NCBI GenBank assembly: GCA_027596075.1
Contig: JADGJC010000130.1
Coordinates: 42,409 to 106,408, forward strand
Source of the DNA: Rhizophlyctis rosea
Lineage: Eukaryota; Chytridiomycota; Chytridiomycetes; Rhizophlyctidales; Rhizophlyctidaceae
Length of the DNA stretch: 64,000 nucleotides
Direction of reading: 5' to 3'
Below, piece after piece: positions 11,697 to 23,054 of the stretch. The first letter of the stretch is position 1; each line of letters opens with the position of its first letter. A program made the position numbers and the translations under genes. The notes below the pieces were generated by a model. It was given only the letters and a program-made list of their open reading frames with translations. It was not told where the DNA came from and made no database searches.

Positions 11697-12129
11697 GCTT
11701 CCGGGATCTGGGGACCCTCGTGTAATTCTAGCACGACTATGAATAGTTATGATTGAAGGAATCGTGGCTTCAGACCTTCTCAAAACCTAGCTGTGCTTCC
11801 TTTCCCTACCGCTGATGTGAGTGGTCGCACTGGTCCTGAAAAGGATGTCGAATATGTATTCGAGTAAATTGTAATTTTGAGAAAGCCTTGTATGTTCTCT
11901 CAATCATATTACACAGTTTGACCCTAGACGGCCAATTCGGAAATTGATCAGAAAAAGAACATACCAATATTCGGGCATTTTACAGCAAGATATTGCTTGA
12001 TGTAAACTCGGCAAAATGAAAGGAAGAACAAGAAAATTACGATGTCAAAAAATACGATGGTAAAAACATGTGGTCAGCTGTGTCGGATTGCCACGGAAGA
12101 GCACATGTGAGGGTGTACAAAAATATAAC
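11697..12129. other. Intergenic, nothing seen
   Basis: AT-richer DNA with no coding frame or recognised element. Confidence 0.4.
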
Positions 12130-12236
12130 AAAAAAAGAACCTGGTGGCACGTTCAGGGGTCGAGGTCGAACCTGTGCTCCCAATGAGTGCGCAGTTCCGA
12201 CCCCCGGCGTGTTCCCCACTCTACCAGCGGCTCATA
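12130..12236 (-). repeat. tRNA-derived SINE-like element (type C)
   Basis: Read on the minus strand, an A-box-like TGGTAGAGTGG (complement near 12216-12226) and a B-box AGGTTCGACCTC (complement of 12162-12173) are about 45 nt apart. A run of seven T (complement of 12130-12136) ends the unit, as a Pol III terminator would. It is about 107 nt long with a class II tRNA-like layout but no clean acceptor stem, so a SINE or dead tRNA is more likely than an active tRNA. Confidence 0.5.
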
Positions 12237-13830
12237 CATATACTAAATGTGCTTATGTTTTTGATATTGGCCAAACGCGCTGGCCTCCGGTCTGCAGCTC
12301 CGATGAGTGGCTTAGATATGGGTGGCACCGCGGTGGTGCAGTCAGCCAGATCCCTTCTTTTCAACTTTTTCATACCCGTCGTTTTCCAGAACTTTGAGAG
12401 CCGTGTATACTCCAAAGCCTTGCACACAGCTCGCAACGCTCAAAACGCGGCCTAAGTCTGCACATCGTACTACTGAGAATATAAAATGCGATATACAGAT
12501 GCCGATCCCTAATCATAATTCGGGGGTCAAAAGTTATTTCTCGAGCATGTCCTTCTCCTCAACTGGCATACTGCTTTGGCAGTCTTCTAATTCAACATGG
12601 ACCAAGTGACATATTTTTGAGTTGACATGTTGCCATCGCTTATGTCGCGTGGTGTGCACCTAGAGCTACGCTCTCGTCACGGAATGAATGGGCAGTGCGC
12701 AGCATGTCATGTTGATTGAAGAACGCAACACACATGCTATTTCGTGAAACCCCTTTGTGCCGTCGACGTAATAATGACCGTGTGTGCGTGCTGTCTGCAG
12801 GCAATTGCTTACCAGGATTCCATGTATGGCAGAAGGGGACGTGACCAAATTGTGGATATGAGGGGGGTGTGGTCGGGTTGCGTAAAAAGATGTGTTAAGA
12901 AACGACTTCTTGAGTGCTTTGGTGAAAGCACCTTGGCCTCTCGAAATGCTTGGATGATGTGTTAGCGAAAGGTGAAGATGAGGGAGAATGATGATCGATG
13001 AATGATGAACCGAGGAAGCAAGCTCGCGCAGGGCGTCAAGACCGACCACGTGCACCTTCATTATGGTGCGGCCACATCAATCAGATTTTGCAGCGGTATG
13101 CGACTGCTGCAACTCATTTCAGTGAGTCTAGCTTTACCGTAATCCGAAGAATGGCAGTTTTTCACTCGTGCACTAACATGTGCTCTTGCGCTTGAATTGG
13201 CAATCGATGCTTCAATTGGGCTGAGTCGGGCTTCCGAGCCAGAGTGGTGACGCAGAATGGCAAATGTCAACCCCACCAGCATCGCAGCTTCAATCCATAT
13301 CAGGCGCACTAAGGTGAAGGGGCAATAGGTGTCTATACGGGTGGTAAATAATCTGAAAGTTAGCGCACAAATTTAAGAAGTGCGGCACAAGCCGTCACTC
13401 CTGACGAGCCCGCCGCCAGTGTGCGCATTGTCAAAAGGTCCTATGAATACTATGAATGATTTGTAATACAGAACTTCTGAGCCCAGCTAGCAAATGTACT
13501 ATTGAGCGCTATCCACCGTAAGATTGAAAATTTATATTGAGCGTATTTGCTTCGACCGACCATCAATTTTCCACGGCATTATCTTTGAGTATGGAATCTT
13601 CCACGCATCGAGATGACTGGGCCAAACTACTTTTGCTATCAATTCTTTTGGTGCAAAAATATGAGTTTGAAGGCTTCCGAGACCTACACACAATCCTTGT
13701 TGCATTTTCATATGGAAATTGTTCACCGATTGCTCGAATTAAATGTGAGTGGCACTGCCATGAAGTGGCTTGGCGCGACGCGTCGACTGCGCCAGGCGAG
13801 GTCCTGAAGTGGAAAACTCTTTCTGCTGCT
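12237..13830. other. Intergenic, no supported gene
   Basis: Several 60-130 codon open frames on both strands overlap each other and show no motif. Nothing can be called. Confidence 0.4.
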
Positions 13831-13985
13831 GTGGTGTGTGGTGCAGCGGACACGGCAATACCTCCTGATATGCACGTTTTTCGGCATACGGAGGGACGCG
13901 GTTTTGAGTCCTGCTCCAAGCCTATAAGTACATAAAAGTCGTGCCACCGCTAAACTCACTCCTACCCATTTTTTCCTTCTTTTGC
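13831..13985 (+). repeat. tRNA-like SINE candidate, copy 2 (type A)
   Basis: Homologous to the element at 3.42-3.57 kb. An A-box-like GGTGCAGCGGA is at 13840-13850. A hairpin follows: CCTCC (13861-13865) pairs with GGAGG (13890-13894), and TATGC (13869-13873) pairs with GCATA (13884-13888). Next come a B box GGTTTTGAGTCC (13900-13911) and a T-run near 13971-13976. The inner stem changes C to T on one side and G to A on the other relative to copy 1, keeping the pair. The shared tail reads CCTATAAGTACA. Confidence 0.6.
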
Positions 13986-14445
13986 GAAAACATTTTCTAC
14001 GTCGTCCCCGATGAAGCAGAACTCGCCGGGTGAGAAATCCGGAGTTTGAGAAAGTTGTTTAGCTCGCCCTTCGGGTGTAATATTGATCAATTGCTAGCTC
14101 ACTTGTGGCAGACACCATAGGAAGCAACGACTTCCACATCATTACTGTACAATTGGGGATCTGCTAGGAATTACAAGCTCACGCTTTACACGTCATAAGC
14201 GACTCAAGTGCTTGCTCCTTTGAACGCAGTACGATTGTATCTGCGTGTTGATTTGTTCACAACACTAGTCTTCAATTGAAGGAGACCATAATGAAGGAGA
14301 CCATGCTTGGATAGGCGCGGGGAGGGAAGTACGTTGGTGAGTACAGCTGGTCTTTGTACAGCACATTTTTCCACTTGTTTTCATTCCTTATATACAATGT
14401 GTTGCACCATTCCCGGCTTGCTGCATTCAATCTTTTTGAGCTCGT
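13986..14445. other. Intergenic, nothing seen
   Basis: No coding or structural signal was found. Confidence 0.4.
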
Positions 14446-15744
14446 TTGATTGGGATCCTGACCTGCACCACTAGTTTACGTGACAAAATTGATTGGGTAC
14501 GCAGTGAAATAGGAAATAAGCGGGAGGAGGTCGTACACCTTCGGGAGGAAGCACGAACTCAAAAGCTGGAGTTCATTGGCACGCACTCACACATCGCAGA
14601 GCTCAAGACGGATGCATACAATCAGCAGCGGGAGGCTGCAACGGCACGCTCGGAAGCGACTCGGTTACGTGGGGCGTTAGCGCAGCCAGAAACAGTTGGA
14701 GGACCTCATGCACAACTCAGGATGCGACTGGCGGACCATCAAGTTACGAAAACTGTCCCTCGCCCTGGTAACAGTTCTGAGTATAGCTCCAAAGTTACAA
14801 GGTCCAAACAGACCCAGACTCGCACCGTTGTTGACAACATCAGTAGCATCGGTCTTCAGAAGATTCAATCAGTGGTGTTGAGCAAAGGCGGAAAACCCTA
14901 TGTGACGATATAGAAGGTGGACCGTTTACCGTGTACGAATCTTTGTCAAAGAAGGTAGTGGGGAACTGGAATATGATAGCGGCTTCAGTCCTATCAACAA
15001 AGATGGGAGCCAGCTGATGATAGCGCGGAATGAAGGGGGGCTTCCAAAACCCACCTCCAGGTTGTAGGAGTCGCGACTGATGGGCAACGGATCATGCTGG
15101 CTCGAAACTCCGCTGAAGTTACAGTGATCGCTGCAAATGAAAATTGGTCTCGATTCGTCGGTAGGTTCGCTATTGGGGATATATTGATATTTGGGGGGAA
15201 GGATTGGGAGGTGAAAGCTAGGCTCATGGATTATCCCGAAGCTGAAAGAATACGGTTTATTGATATGAGTTCCATTGGGTATGAAGTTCTTGCACTCTTC
15301 AATAAAAGGGCGAGAGTGTGGGGAGTGGCGGATTAATGGTATATTTACATTGGCAGTCCGGGCTGGCGCCTCGATGCTATGGAAGTGGAGGCAGCGTGCT
15401 TCATTTCCGGACCACACCCACTATTGCTAGTGAGATTTGACAAATCGCCCACAATATTGTGGGGTTATTACGTTGACGGCAATAAGTATAGCTCCATCGA
15501 CAAAAATTGTGGCCTCGAACTGGCTAGAGCAATTGGTGGTGGACCGCATGGCTATATAGGCTTCTATGCCGATGGCACTGTCTGCATCTTGAAATGGACC
15601 GCTCGTGACTTTCAACCGGCAAAACGCTACTATATGGACTATGAAGATCCAATTGGATTCGTCGGCATCAGCGATGATGGACAGTATGCATTGACGGGAA
15701 CACGCAGTGTGATAGCGACGGTCCGGAGAGTTTCTGGTATCTGA
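14446..15744 (+). pseudogene. Coiled-coil plus possible beta-propeller protein, interrupted
   Basis: An open frame at 14446-14913 has no ATG at its start. It encodes a charged, heptad-like coiled coil (KREEVVHLREEARTQKLEF ... QQREAATARSEATRLRGALA). About 180 nt later, one frame continues from 15094 to 15744 with a single TAA at 15334-15336. It reads like beta-strand repeats (ARVWGVAD, TILWGYYVDG, GYIGFYADGTVCILKWTA, PIGFVGISDDGQYALTGT), similar in feel to WD-type propeller blades. The stop in an otherwise protein-like frame and the missing start suggest a broken gene, though unseen introns could explain part of it. No family is assigned. Confidence 0.4.
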
Positions 15745-17211
15745 CCTCTCGGGTGGCAGGGAAAAAAGGTAAGAAATCACAATAAAGCATTTCCATCCAT
15801 GGGAACGGAAACTCACTGACCAGTGACAGGTAATGATTGGCCAGTAGACGTTCGTCACTAGTACGATACCTAGTCTTGGTAACGATGGTGTGGTGAGGGT
15901 CTCACGGTTCAGAACCGATGATCAGAGAACTAGGGGAAAGGTTCTGAGAACGATACAACAAAAGGGCGTTACTATTATGCTAAGTATACACCTGGCATAA
16001 TCCTTGAATTCGAAATTGAACCTCACGCGCATACTACGGTCTTCTTCAATTTGTGCAGTTTCCTCTACGAAAGCCGGGGGGGATGCGTGCATTCTAATAG
16101 GAAGGCAATGCAAATGAATGCAGTGTCCAGAGTTACGACTGGGACATTGCCGTGATTTGTCAATGTTGTAAAGGACTTAGAGTTCCGCAAGATCATGACG
16201 CGAGCCCATGCTGCACGGAGTTCAGCAGCATGAATTGAGTTGCAAGTTCTGTTTATTGAAAGCTTTACTTGAGACGGGCTTTTGTGTGTTGGCATTCTTC
16301 CCCAGAATCCCCACTTTCCCCGCATTCGACTTCAAATGGTACTGAGCAGGCTCAGTAGGCTCCATGTTCGTAAAAGCCTCTAAAGAATTGATCCCCATCT
16401 GATTTCCTAGTTACAGGTGAGCGAGACGGAAGATACCATGAGATTATTTACCAGACCAAGTTGAACGGCAATTTGAGGGAAGGAATCGAAGTGAATCGAC
16501 AATATTTACATGAATTGAAGGATTCGAGTGATTTGAATCCCATCATCATCCCATAAGTAGTAACCCATCAAACCCAAAAAGTTGGATATTGGCGCTTTGT
16601 CCCCAATCAGTTTCATCAACGGCATGCCGCCGCCACTTTGCGCAGGCCCAAACCACGTGAGTGTCACTGAGTGAGTGACTCAGAGTGAGTGAGTGAGTTT
16701 TGAGTCTTGACACGGAACACGGGCGCAGCCGGGCGGGCCATGATGATGGGGGTGGCACTGCTGCTGTGGCCCTTGTGTTCACCGTTCAAGTGCCAAGTTG
16801 CCAACATTCAATCGCCGCTGCGGGGGTGAACTCCAGCTGAACTCTCAGACTCTCTCACCTCGGCTTGCAAGTTGCTTCTGCTTCCACGGTCCACGATTGC
16901 ACTGCGTGCTGGTGTTGATTTCCTCGCTATCAATTGCTTCGTCAGCTGGTACCAGGAGCATACTCGTCCGCCCTGGCATACGGGAATCCCCGGTTGTGTG
17001 AGGTGTAAACAAGCACGCGGGTCCTTTTCTGACCCCGTGCCCTCGGTAGTAGAAGAAGGCATATCGTTTCTTTCACCAGAACTTGCGCGGCAGTATTGCG
17101 TATGCCGAAGTTGCATGCACAATATATAGTCTCATTAATGATTATTGATTGAAAGCAACTTTGGAGCCAAAAGTAAACAAAGACAGACATAAACTCACCA
17201 AATAAGTCACA
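15745..17211. other. Intergenic with a GAGT microsatellite
   Basis: 16660-16705 is a degenerate (GAGT)n tract. The rest shows no coding region. The last 100 bases or so would hold the leader of the channel gene starting at 17212. Confidence 0.45.
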
Positions 17212-20200
17212 ATGTCGTCCGGTACTCCACAAAACTCCAACCTCGATTTATTCGGCGCTCTCGCCGCTCTGGGAATCCAGAGTGGGATTACAGTTGGTAT
17301 GTTGACAATTTCAGTAGCTTGCAGCTTTGACTCATATTTTGCTGTTCGATTCCAGGTTTGATCACACTATTCTCGTTTCTGAGACCCGCAAATAAAGTGG
17401 TATATGAGGCAAGACTAAAGTTCGCTCCTGAAGAGTATGTGAATATCTGTAACTACACATATCATGTCGTGTGATCTAAATCCATATTCGCACTTCCAGT
17501 AAGCGGCCCGCTCCCCTCAAATCCTACCCGCAAGCATGGATCGGACCAACACTCGCAGCCAATGAAATCACCCTGGTCGACAAAATCGGCCTAGACGCCG
17601 TCATGTTCCTCCGCTTCCTCCGCTTCTGCGTCCGGTTCTTTGCCAGCTTGACAGTCGTCGGGATCGGACTTGCAGCCGTCCACTTTTTCTCTGAGAAGAT
17701 CACTGGTCAACAACCTCCCAAATCGAAGACTGCATCTAATCAAAAAACTACCAACACTAACCTTGGTTTCGTGACCTTACCGAATCCTTCAATTCAAGCT
17801 TTAAGTATCAACCAGATGCCGACAAACACGAAGTGGTGGTACTTGCACGCCAGTCTGGTGTGGTTGATCACCTTGTTGGCTATTTGTAAGTTCTTTGCTG
17901 TTATATGCCGGAATGTTCAAAGGAGGGGTCACCCACCTTGTAAGCGAAAAATACCTGACTAAATCCGTGCCTACCCACACCTAGTCTTCATGGTGCGAGT
18001 TTGGAACGACTACATCAAGCAACGACGACTGTGGTTCAAAACACGCGACTATCAGGCCGCGCACCATAACCGCACGATGCTGCTCAGCAATGTCCCTGAA
18101 GACATGCGATCCAAACAACGGATGGAACGCTTTGTATCTCAGTTGAAGTTGAAGCAGCCGCTGCGGCAAGTCGTTTTGGGTCGGGATTTGGGAGAGTTAC
18201 CGGAAATGGTGGAGCAGCATAAGGGGAGGACGCATCTGATGGAGAAAGTCATGATGGATTGTGGGTTTATTTGATTTGATGCTGAAATTTGAGAGGGCAA
18301 GTTATAACATTTTGGCTTGCCCTATTCAGACCTGAAAAGTCCCACCCGTCTTCCCACCAAACGCCCCCGACACAACGAAGGCGCAAGCCTTGGTTGCTGT
18401 GGCGGAGAATCCGTAGACTCAATAGAATGTCACGGTGCCAAGCTCCAGGAACTCGAAGAAGAGATTTACGCCCAACGATCTAAAGGAGATGATCATTTCA
18501 AACCTAACGCGTCCGCATTCATTTCGTTCCCTACCATCAAAGCCGCACATTCCGCGGCACGTAAATTGGGTTCACCTAAAGCCAAATCCGAAGCGTTCCT
18601 GGCTCTTCCGAACGTACGTTTAAGTCCCGATTTTGATGACATCATCTGGAAGAATCTGGGTGTTCCGAGGGCTGTGCGGTATACTAGACGGATCATTGCG
18701 GGAGTTGCTGTGATTGGGTTGACGATTGGGTGGACGGGTTTGCTCAGTGTTGTCGCCACAAGTGGGTTTTCCTTGTCGTTTTGTCGTTGCCTCAATCAGT
18801 TTGCGTTGTTGTGGGAGCCACCTGTATATCATCTATCATTCTGACTCGATGACTCAATAAACGCAATCCAGTCTCAAGCGTGGATACGATCGGGCAAATT
18901 AGTCCCCGGGTCAAGAAGGCGATCACCAACAGCCCTATCCTCACAACATTCTTTACGGCCATTCTGAGTCCCCTCCTGCTTGCCATCCTCAATATGCTCC
19001 TTCCGTACTTTTTGCGCGTGCTCTCCCGCTTGCAGGGATCCTTGAGTGGTGTTGGGGTCGAGAAGTCTGTGCTGAACAAGTTCTTCGCGTTTCAGGTTTA
19101 TCAAGTAAGCTTCCAGTCATTTTAGAGAAGGAGAATAGGGGAGATTTTTAAAGAAGGAGCATGGGGGAGAAGGCATTGGAAGGCAACGTTCTTGAACGAA
19201 AGGCTGATCGAATCATCTACATTATTCAGGTAGCGCTTGTCGTGGGATTCTCGACCGTCATCGGTTATTACAGTCGAGGCGACTGGGACTGGCGAGACCT
19301 GTTCTCGGATCAATTCACGGAGAGTGTTGATGACATTGTAACAGTGCTCATGAAGGGTTTCATCAGCGTATGTGCGACTTCCATTTATCCAACATCCACA
19401 TATCCCTGATGATTGAAATCCGCTTCCAACAGGGCTCCCAACTGTACATCACCTTCCTCGCAACAGGTTTCACATCCTACGGGCTGGAAATTGTGCAAGC
19501 TGCCGGCCTCTTTATGACCTTCATTCGCCGACATCTATTCAAGTTGACGCCTCGCCAGCGGTACGAGGTAAACAAACCTCCCGCGATGAACTTTGCGATT
19601 TATTATGGGGCGTGTCTGGTGGCGTTTTTGGTGGCATTGTGTTATGCGGTTGTGCAGCCGATTATTTTGCCGTTTGCTGCTGGTGCGCTTTGGTCGTTGC
19701 TTGCTTTATTTGAGAGGGTTACAAGGTCTGATTGTTATGGCGGCAGTTTACTTCTTCCTCGCGCGCTTGGTGTTGAAATATCAATGCAACTACGTGATGG
19801 AGACGAGGGTTGAAACTGGCGGATCATGGTTAGTGACTGTGGCTGCGTTTTTCCCCGCATCCCTCCGAGCTCTCCGCTATTTGATTCACACCTTTTCCCG
19901 CTTTTCCCATCAATACAGGTGGCCAAAAGTCTTCAACCTCCTCTGCATCTGTCTTCTAATTTTCCAACTCGTAACCTTTGGTGCAATATTCCTCCTCACA
20001 AAATCCCACAACCAACCCAACACATACCCGGGCCGTCTCGCCTCCTTCATCGTCGCCGGATCCCTTCTCGCCACAGGCTTATTCTGGGTCATCTGTAAGC
20101 AATATTACGGCCCGCGGGCAGAGTATATGAGCGGAAAGGACGAAGACGCAGTATTCGCTGATGAGGATGGGTGGGGAAAGCAGTACCGTGCTCCAGCAAG

Positions 20201-21050
20201 TGTAGTCAACTGGGAAGATGGTGACAGTTTGGAGGACCGGGTTTATAATCCTGCACTTGTGAAACCGCTTTGGAAGGTGTGGGTTGAACCCCAGGCGAAA
20301 GCTACGGCGGACAGTCTTTACAGGCCGAAATATGCGGATTTGGATGATTATATTCGACAGAGGCGTGGGGTTGGGAAGAGCGCAGAGTTGTTTAAGGGAG
20401 CGGATAGTACGTTGAATAGAAACAGTACTAGGGTTACGCAGTACATGCAGCGGCACTCACTGGTTGATATGGGGACCGGGTTGCCGCCAGAAGTCGAGGG
20501 TTTGATGGATGGGCATGGAGGGAGAGTGGTTCCGGTAGTGCATCATTCAAGGACGGATTCGCATGCCACGTACTATGATGGCGGCGAGTATGAGTTGGAG
20601 CAATGGAGGCAGCAAGGAGTTGGGCAGGGGTATGTGGGGTATGATGCGAGGACGTTTGAGGAGCGGCAACCTCAACCGACATATGCTGATCGGGGACGGT
20701 CACCACAATTTGATGAGAGAAGTCAGTATAGTCACAGGAGTCAGTATTCACATGATGCCAGGAGGTATGAAGAGACGAGGCAGTTGAACAATTACTCCCC
20801 GACGTCAACGTATAGGGATGAGCAGGATCGCGGGAGGAGTGAGGGTTATGGGTATGGTGGGCAGGGGCAGGTTCACATGGGTGGGCGCGCCGCGCAGGGA
20901 GCTGGGGGATACGGCGGGTATGGGCGGGGGGAAACGGGACAGTATCAATATGATCAGAGGCGGTATGACGAGGAAGACGTGGACGAAGAGTTGGAGAGGA
21001 GGACGCAGGGGTCGCAAGGATCTAGGCAACCGGGAAGCAGATATAGATAG
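17212..21050 (+). CDS. CSC1/RSN1-type (TMEM63/OSCA family) channel, ten exons
   Basis: Exons: 17212-17296, 17356-17434, 17500-17885, 17985-18260, 18330-18761, 18872-19104, 19230-19367, 19433-19682, 19726-19828, 19919-21050. All junctions are GT-AG and the total is 3114 nt, or 1037 aa. The order of parts is that of calcium-permeable stress-gated (hyperosmolality-gated) cation channels. There is an N-terminal membrane segment with SFLRPANKVVYEARLKFAPE; IGLDAVMFLRFLRF; a cytosolic RRM-like loop (HNRTMLLSNVPEDMR ... FISFPTIKAAHSAARKL); a block of membrane helices (VALCYAVVQPIILPFAAG, VYFFLARLVLKYQ); and ETGGSWWPKVFN. The junctions at 19682/19726 and 19828/19919 restore these signatures exactly. 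The C-terminal 330 or so residues are a charged G/Y/R/Q-rich cytosolic tail. It should act in the plasma or an inner membrane. It is intact and unlike the decayed genes around it. Confidence 0.92.
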
Positions 21051-21787
21051 ATCGAGAACTGAACGATTTTTGTCTCTCGGTGTGTGTTTTGTATAGAGTG
21101 TAGATTTCCGTTGTATAAATGTTGTAATGTAATTTGGTCTTCAATGATGCTGTTCTGTCAGTAGGCTTAAAGCAGATGGATCCTTGTTGCTTTCTAGAGA
21201 GCAAATTGGCATAACTGCCTGAGACTTCAACCCTTTGAATATGCAAGAGGAGTGAATACTACACATCTTGGTCATGGTCTACGCGGGTAATATGAACCAT
21301 TTGGTATCGCTTGCGATCAAGTGGTGAAAAATGCTTGCCGGGTGTTAGAAATCAGGCTTTGAGGAGCAAATACGGTGATGTTTCCATTCCTGAAGCAAGC
21401 AGCCAAACGATACAAATGATTCACAGGATGGCGCAATTGCCGCCGTTATGGCTGGAGCCTGGAGAACAGGACTTGGAATCACCGACAGATTTGAACCAAT
21501 TTTATATGTAAGTTGGCCCGCACACTTGATTGGATTGTCGGTGATTCCAAGGGTAACAGTGGTAAACAGGTAACCCTGTAGATTCTTAGATTGTCCAGAC
21601 GAGCCGACAGTTCAAAGCCGCAATGTATGCTCCGATTCCCGTGAATAACACCATAATTGGCTAAATGAGCGGCCTCGGCGATCGTGGGAGCAACGCTTCC
21701 CATATGCAAAATCTAATACTGTCTCCAAAACTACCTACCTACATCTCCCCTCAAAATTGAACTTGATCAGCGTCCCCACTGCCCAAA
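21051..21787. other. Intergenic
   Basis: 3' region of the channel gene, then sequence with no supported gene. A short frame at 21311-21511 has no motif. Confidence 0.4.
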
Positions 21788-21793
21788 TTCCCA
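21788..21793 (+). promoter_or_regulatory. TTCCCA upstream of exonuclease copy 1
   Basis: TTCCCA lies 19 nt before the ATG at 21813. The same hexamer lies 16, 19 and 24 nt before the starts of copies 0, 2 and 3. It may be a core promoter or leader element kept through duplication; its function is not known. Confidence 0.35.
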
Positions 21794-21812
21794 CCCACAC
21801 CAAACCGTCAAA

Positions 21813-22538
21813 ATGCCGACCGCTCCTCGAAAACCAGTCAAAACGTATCATAAGCACTACTTCTTCCCTTTCCGCCACACCGGGAGGGCCGGCTCACCCA
21901 GCATGACTGGTGCGAGTTTCGGTTACCCGAGGGACGGCATCCGGGTCACCACAACAAACTGCAAGCTGATCGCGGACCGTTGGGTCCGAGCAAACTTCTT
22001 GAGGCCCAAGGGGGGTGGGACGACGGAATGGAGGTGGAGGGCTTGTGGTCTGGACTGTGAATTTAAGAAGAAGGGGACAGCGCGAGTGCTGCAGCTTGCA
22101 GCACCGACGGGACAGGTGCTGGTGCACCACTTTCCCAGGAAGCAGCTGGGCAACACTGTGCGCCGATTGCTGAAGGACCCCTTGGTCCTGAAAGTCGGTG
22201 TTGGAGTCCAGGACGATGCTCGGGCCTTGCGAGTGGCAGGTGTTGAGGTTGCTGGTGCTGTTGACTCACGGACGGTGATTCGTACTCTCAAAGGGTCGGC
22301 ATATGTGGACCACGGTCTGGAGGGGTTTGCGGATCGGTTGCTGGGAATTGCCATTAAACCTGGCTTCACCTCCGCTTGGGGAGAGCCGCGAGAGATCGAC
22401 AATAAGTCATCTGAGTATGCCGCATGGGACGGCTTCGCCTCCCTCGAAACCTTCCGCGTCCCGCTCGGTCAGCTCAATACTAGGCAATTCGCAGAATGGG
22501 AACAAGCTGCTATCAATGACATGGCCTGCTATCAATGA
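21813..22538 (+). CDS. DEDDy 3'-5' exonuclease-like protein, copy 1 (intact)
   Basis: One exon, 241 aa. The N-terminal block shared with the other copies (FGYPRDGIRV, ADRWVRANF) comes before a ribonuclease-H-like exonuclease fold. Motif I is CGLDCE, motif II VGVGVQDDARALRVAG, and motif III EYAAWDGFASLETF, the YxxxD arrangement that marks DEDDy enzymes. The LLGIAIKPGFTSAWGE part matches the WRN-exonuclease/RNase D type. Metal-dependent 3'-5' removal of nucleotides from RNA or DNA is expected; the substrate is unknown. No helicase or HRDC domain is attached. The C-terminus is altered by a 19-bp tandem duplication that brings in the stop. This is the only one of four copies in the window without a stop or frameshift. 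It opens the first Exo-fragments-SINE-novel-gene unit. Confidence 0.85.
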   Translation: MPTAPRKPVKTYHKHYFFPFRHTGRAGSPSMTGASFGYPRDGIRVTTTNCKLIADRWVRANFLRPKGGGTTEWRWRACGLDCEFKKKGTARVLQLAAPTGQVLVHHFPRKQLGNTVRRLLKDPLVLKVGVGVQDDARALRVAGVEVAGAVDSRTVIRTLKGSAYVDHGLEGFADRLLGIAIKPGFTSAWGEPREIDNKSSEYAAWDGFASLETFRVPLGQLNTRQFAEWEQAAINDMACYQ

Positions 22539-22547
22539 CATGGCATT
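22510..22547 (+). repeat. 19-bp tandem duplication at the exonuclease C-terminus
   Basis: GCTATCAATGACATGGC is repeated with a 19-bp period. The first unit supplies the current end (INDMACYQ, stop). The second, in another frame, would read INDMALNQ, stop. It is a recent slippage that changes only the last few residues. Confidence 0.8.
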
Positions 22548-22557
22548 GAACCAGTAA

Positions 22558-23054
22558 TCTGTCAAGTGAGTGTGTAGTGTCAGTCGGCTAGTCACTAGCG
22601 CGCGTAGTATGCAGTCATCATACATCATGTCTGGGGGCCGGTGGTCAGATGTCATTTTTAATCGGTTCGGGATTCAATCACGTCATTACGAACAATTGAT
22701 GGGCCTGGAGACCATCAGTGGACATACTTGTCTGCGCTCGCTAACCTTGAACCTCTTCTTTTGTCCTTGGTCTCGCAGCTACACCTTCTGCCCGCACCGC
22801 TTCCACATCCATCATAACCTTACTTCACCGAAGCCGCCGAATTAGGAAACCGCATAAACGCTCCTCCCCTTCCGTTTTTCGCTCATACCACAATCTTCAG
22901 TATCTTCGTCGAAATCCGTATTTCATTCTAGCAGCTATTTTGTGTCGCAATCTTTGGATATTGGAGAGGAGTCATAAATTGTAGTCAGAACTCCACGGTG
23001 TAAACGATCAACACCGTCCAATAACGTCCACGGACAGACGAAGAAGTCGACGCC
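22558..23054. other. Intergenic
   Basis: No gene is supported between the exonuclease and the kinase fragment. Confidence 0.4.

Noticed and set aside
17297..17355. Read-through of the first channel intron
   Set aside because: Splicing all nine introns gives exactly 1037 codons with family motifs at the junctions, so the spliced model is kept.
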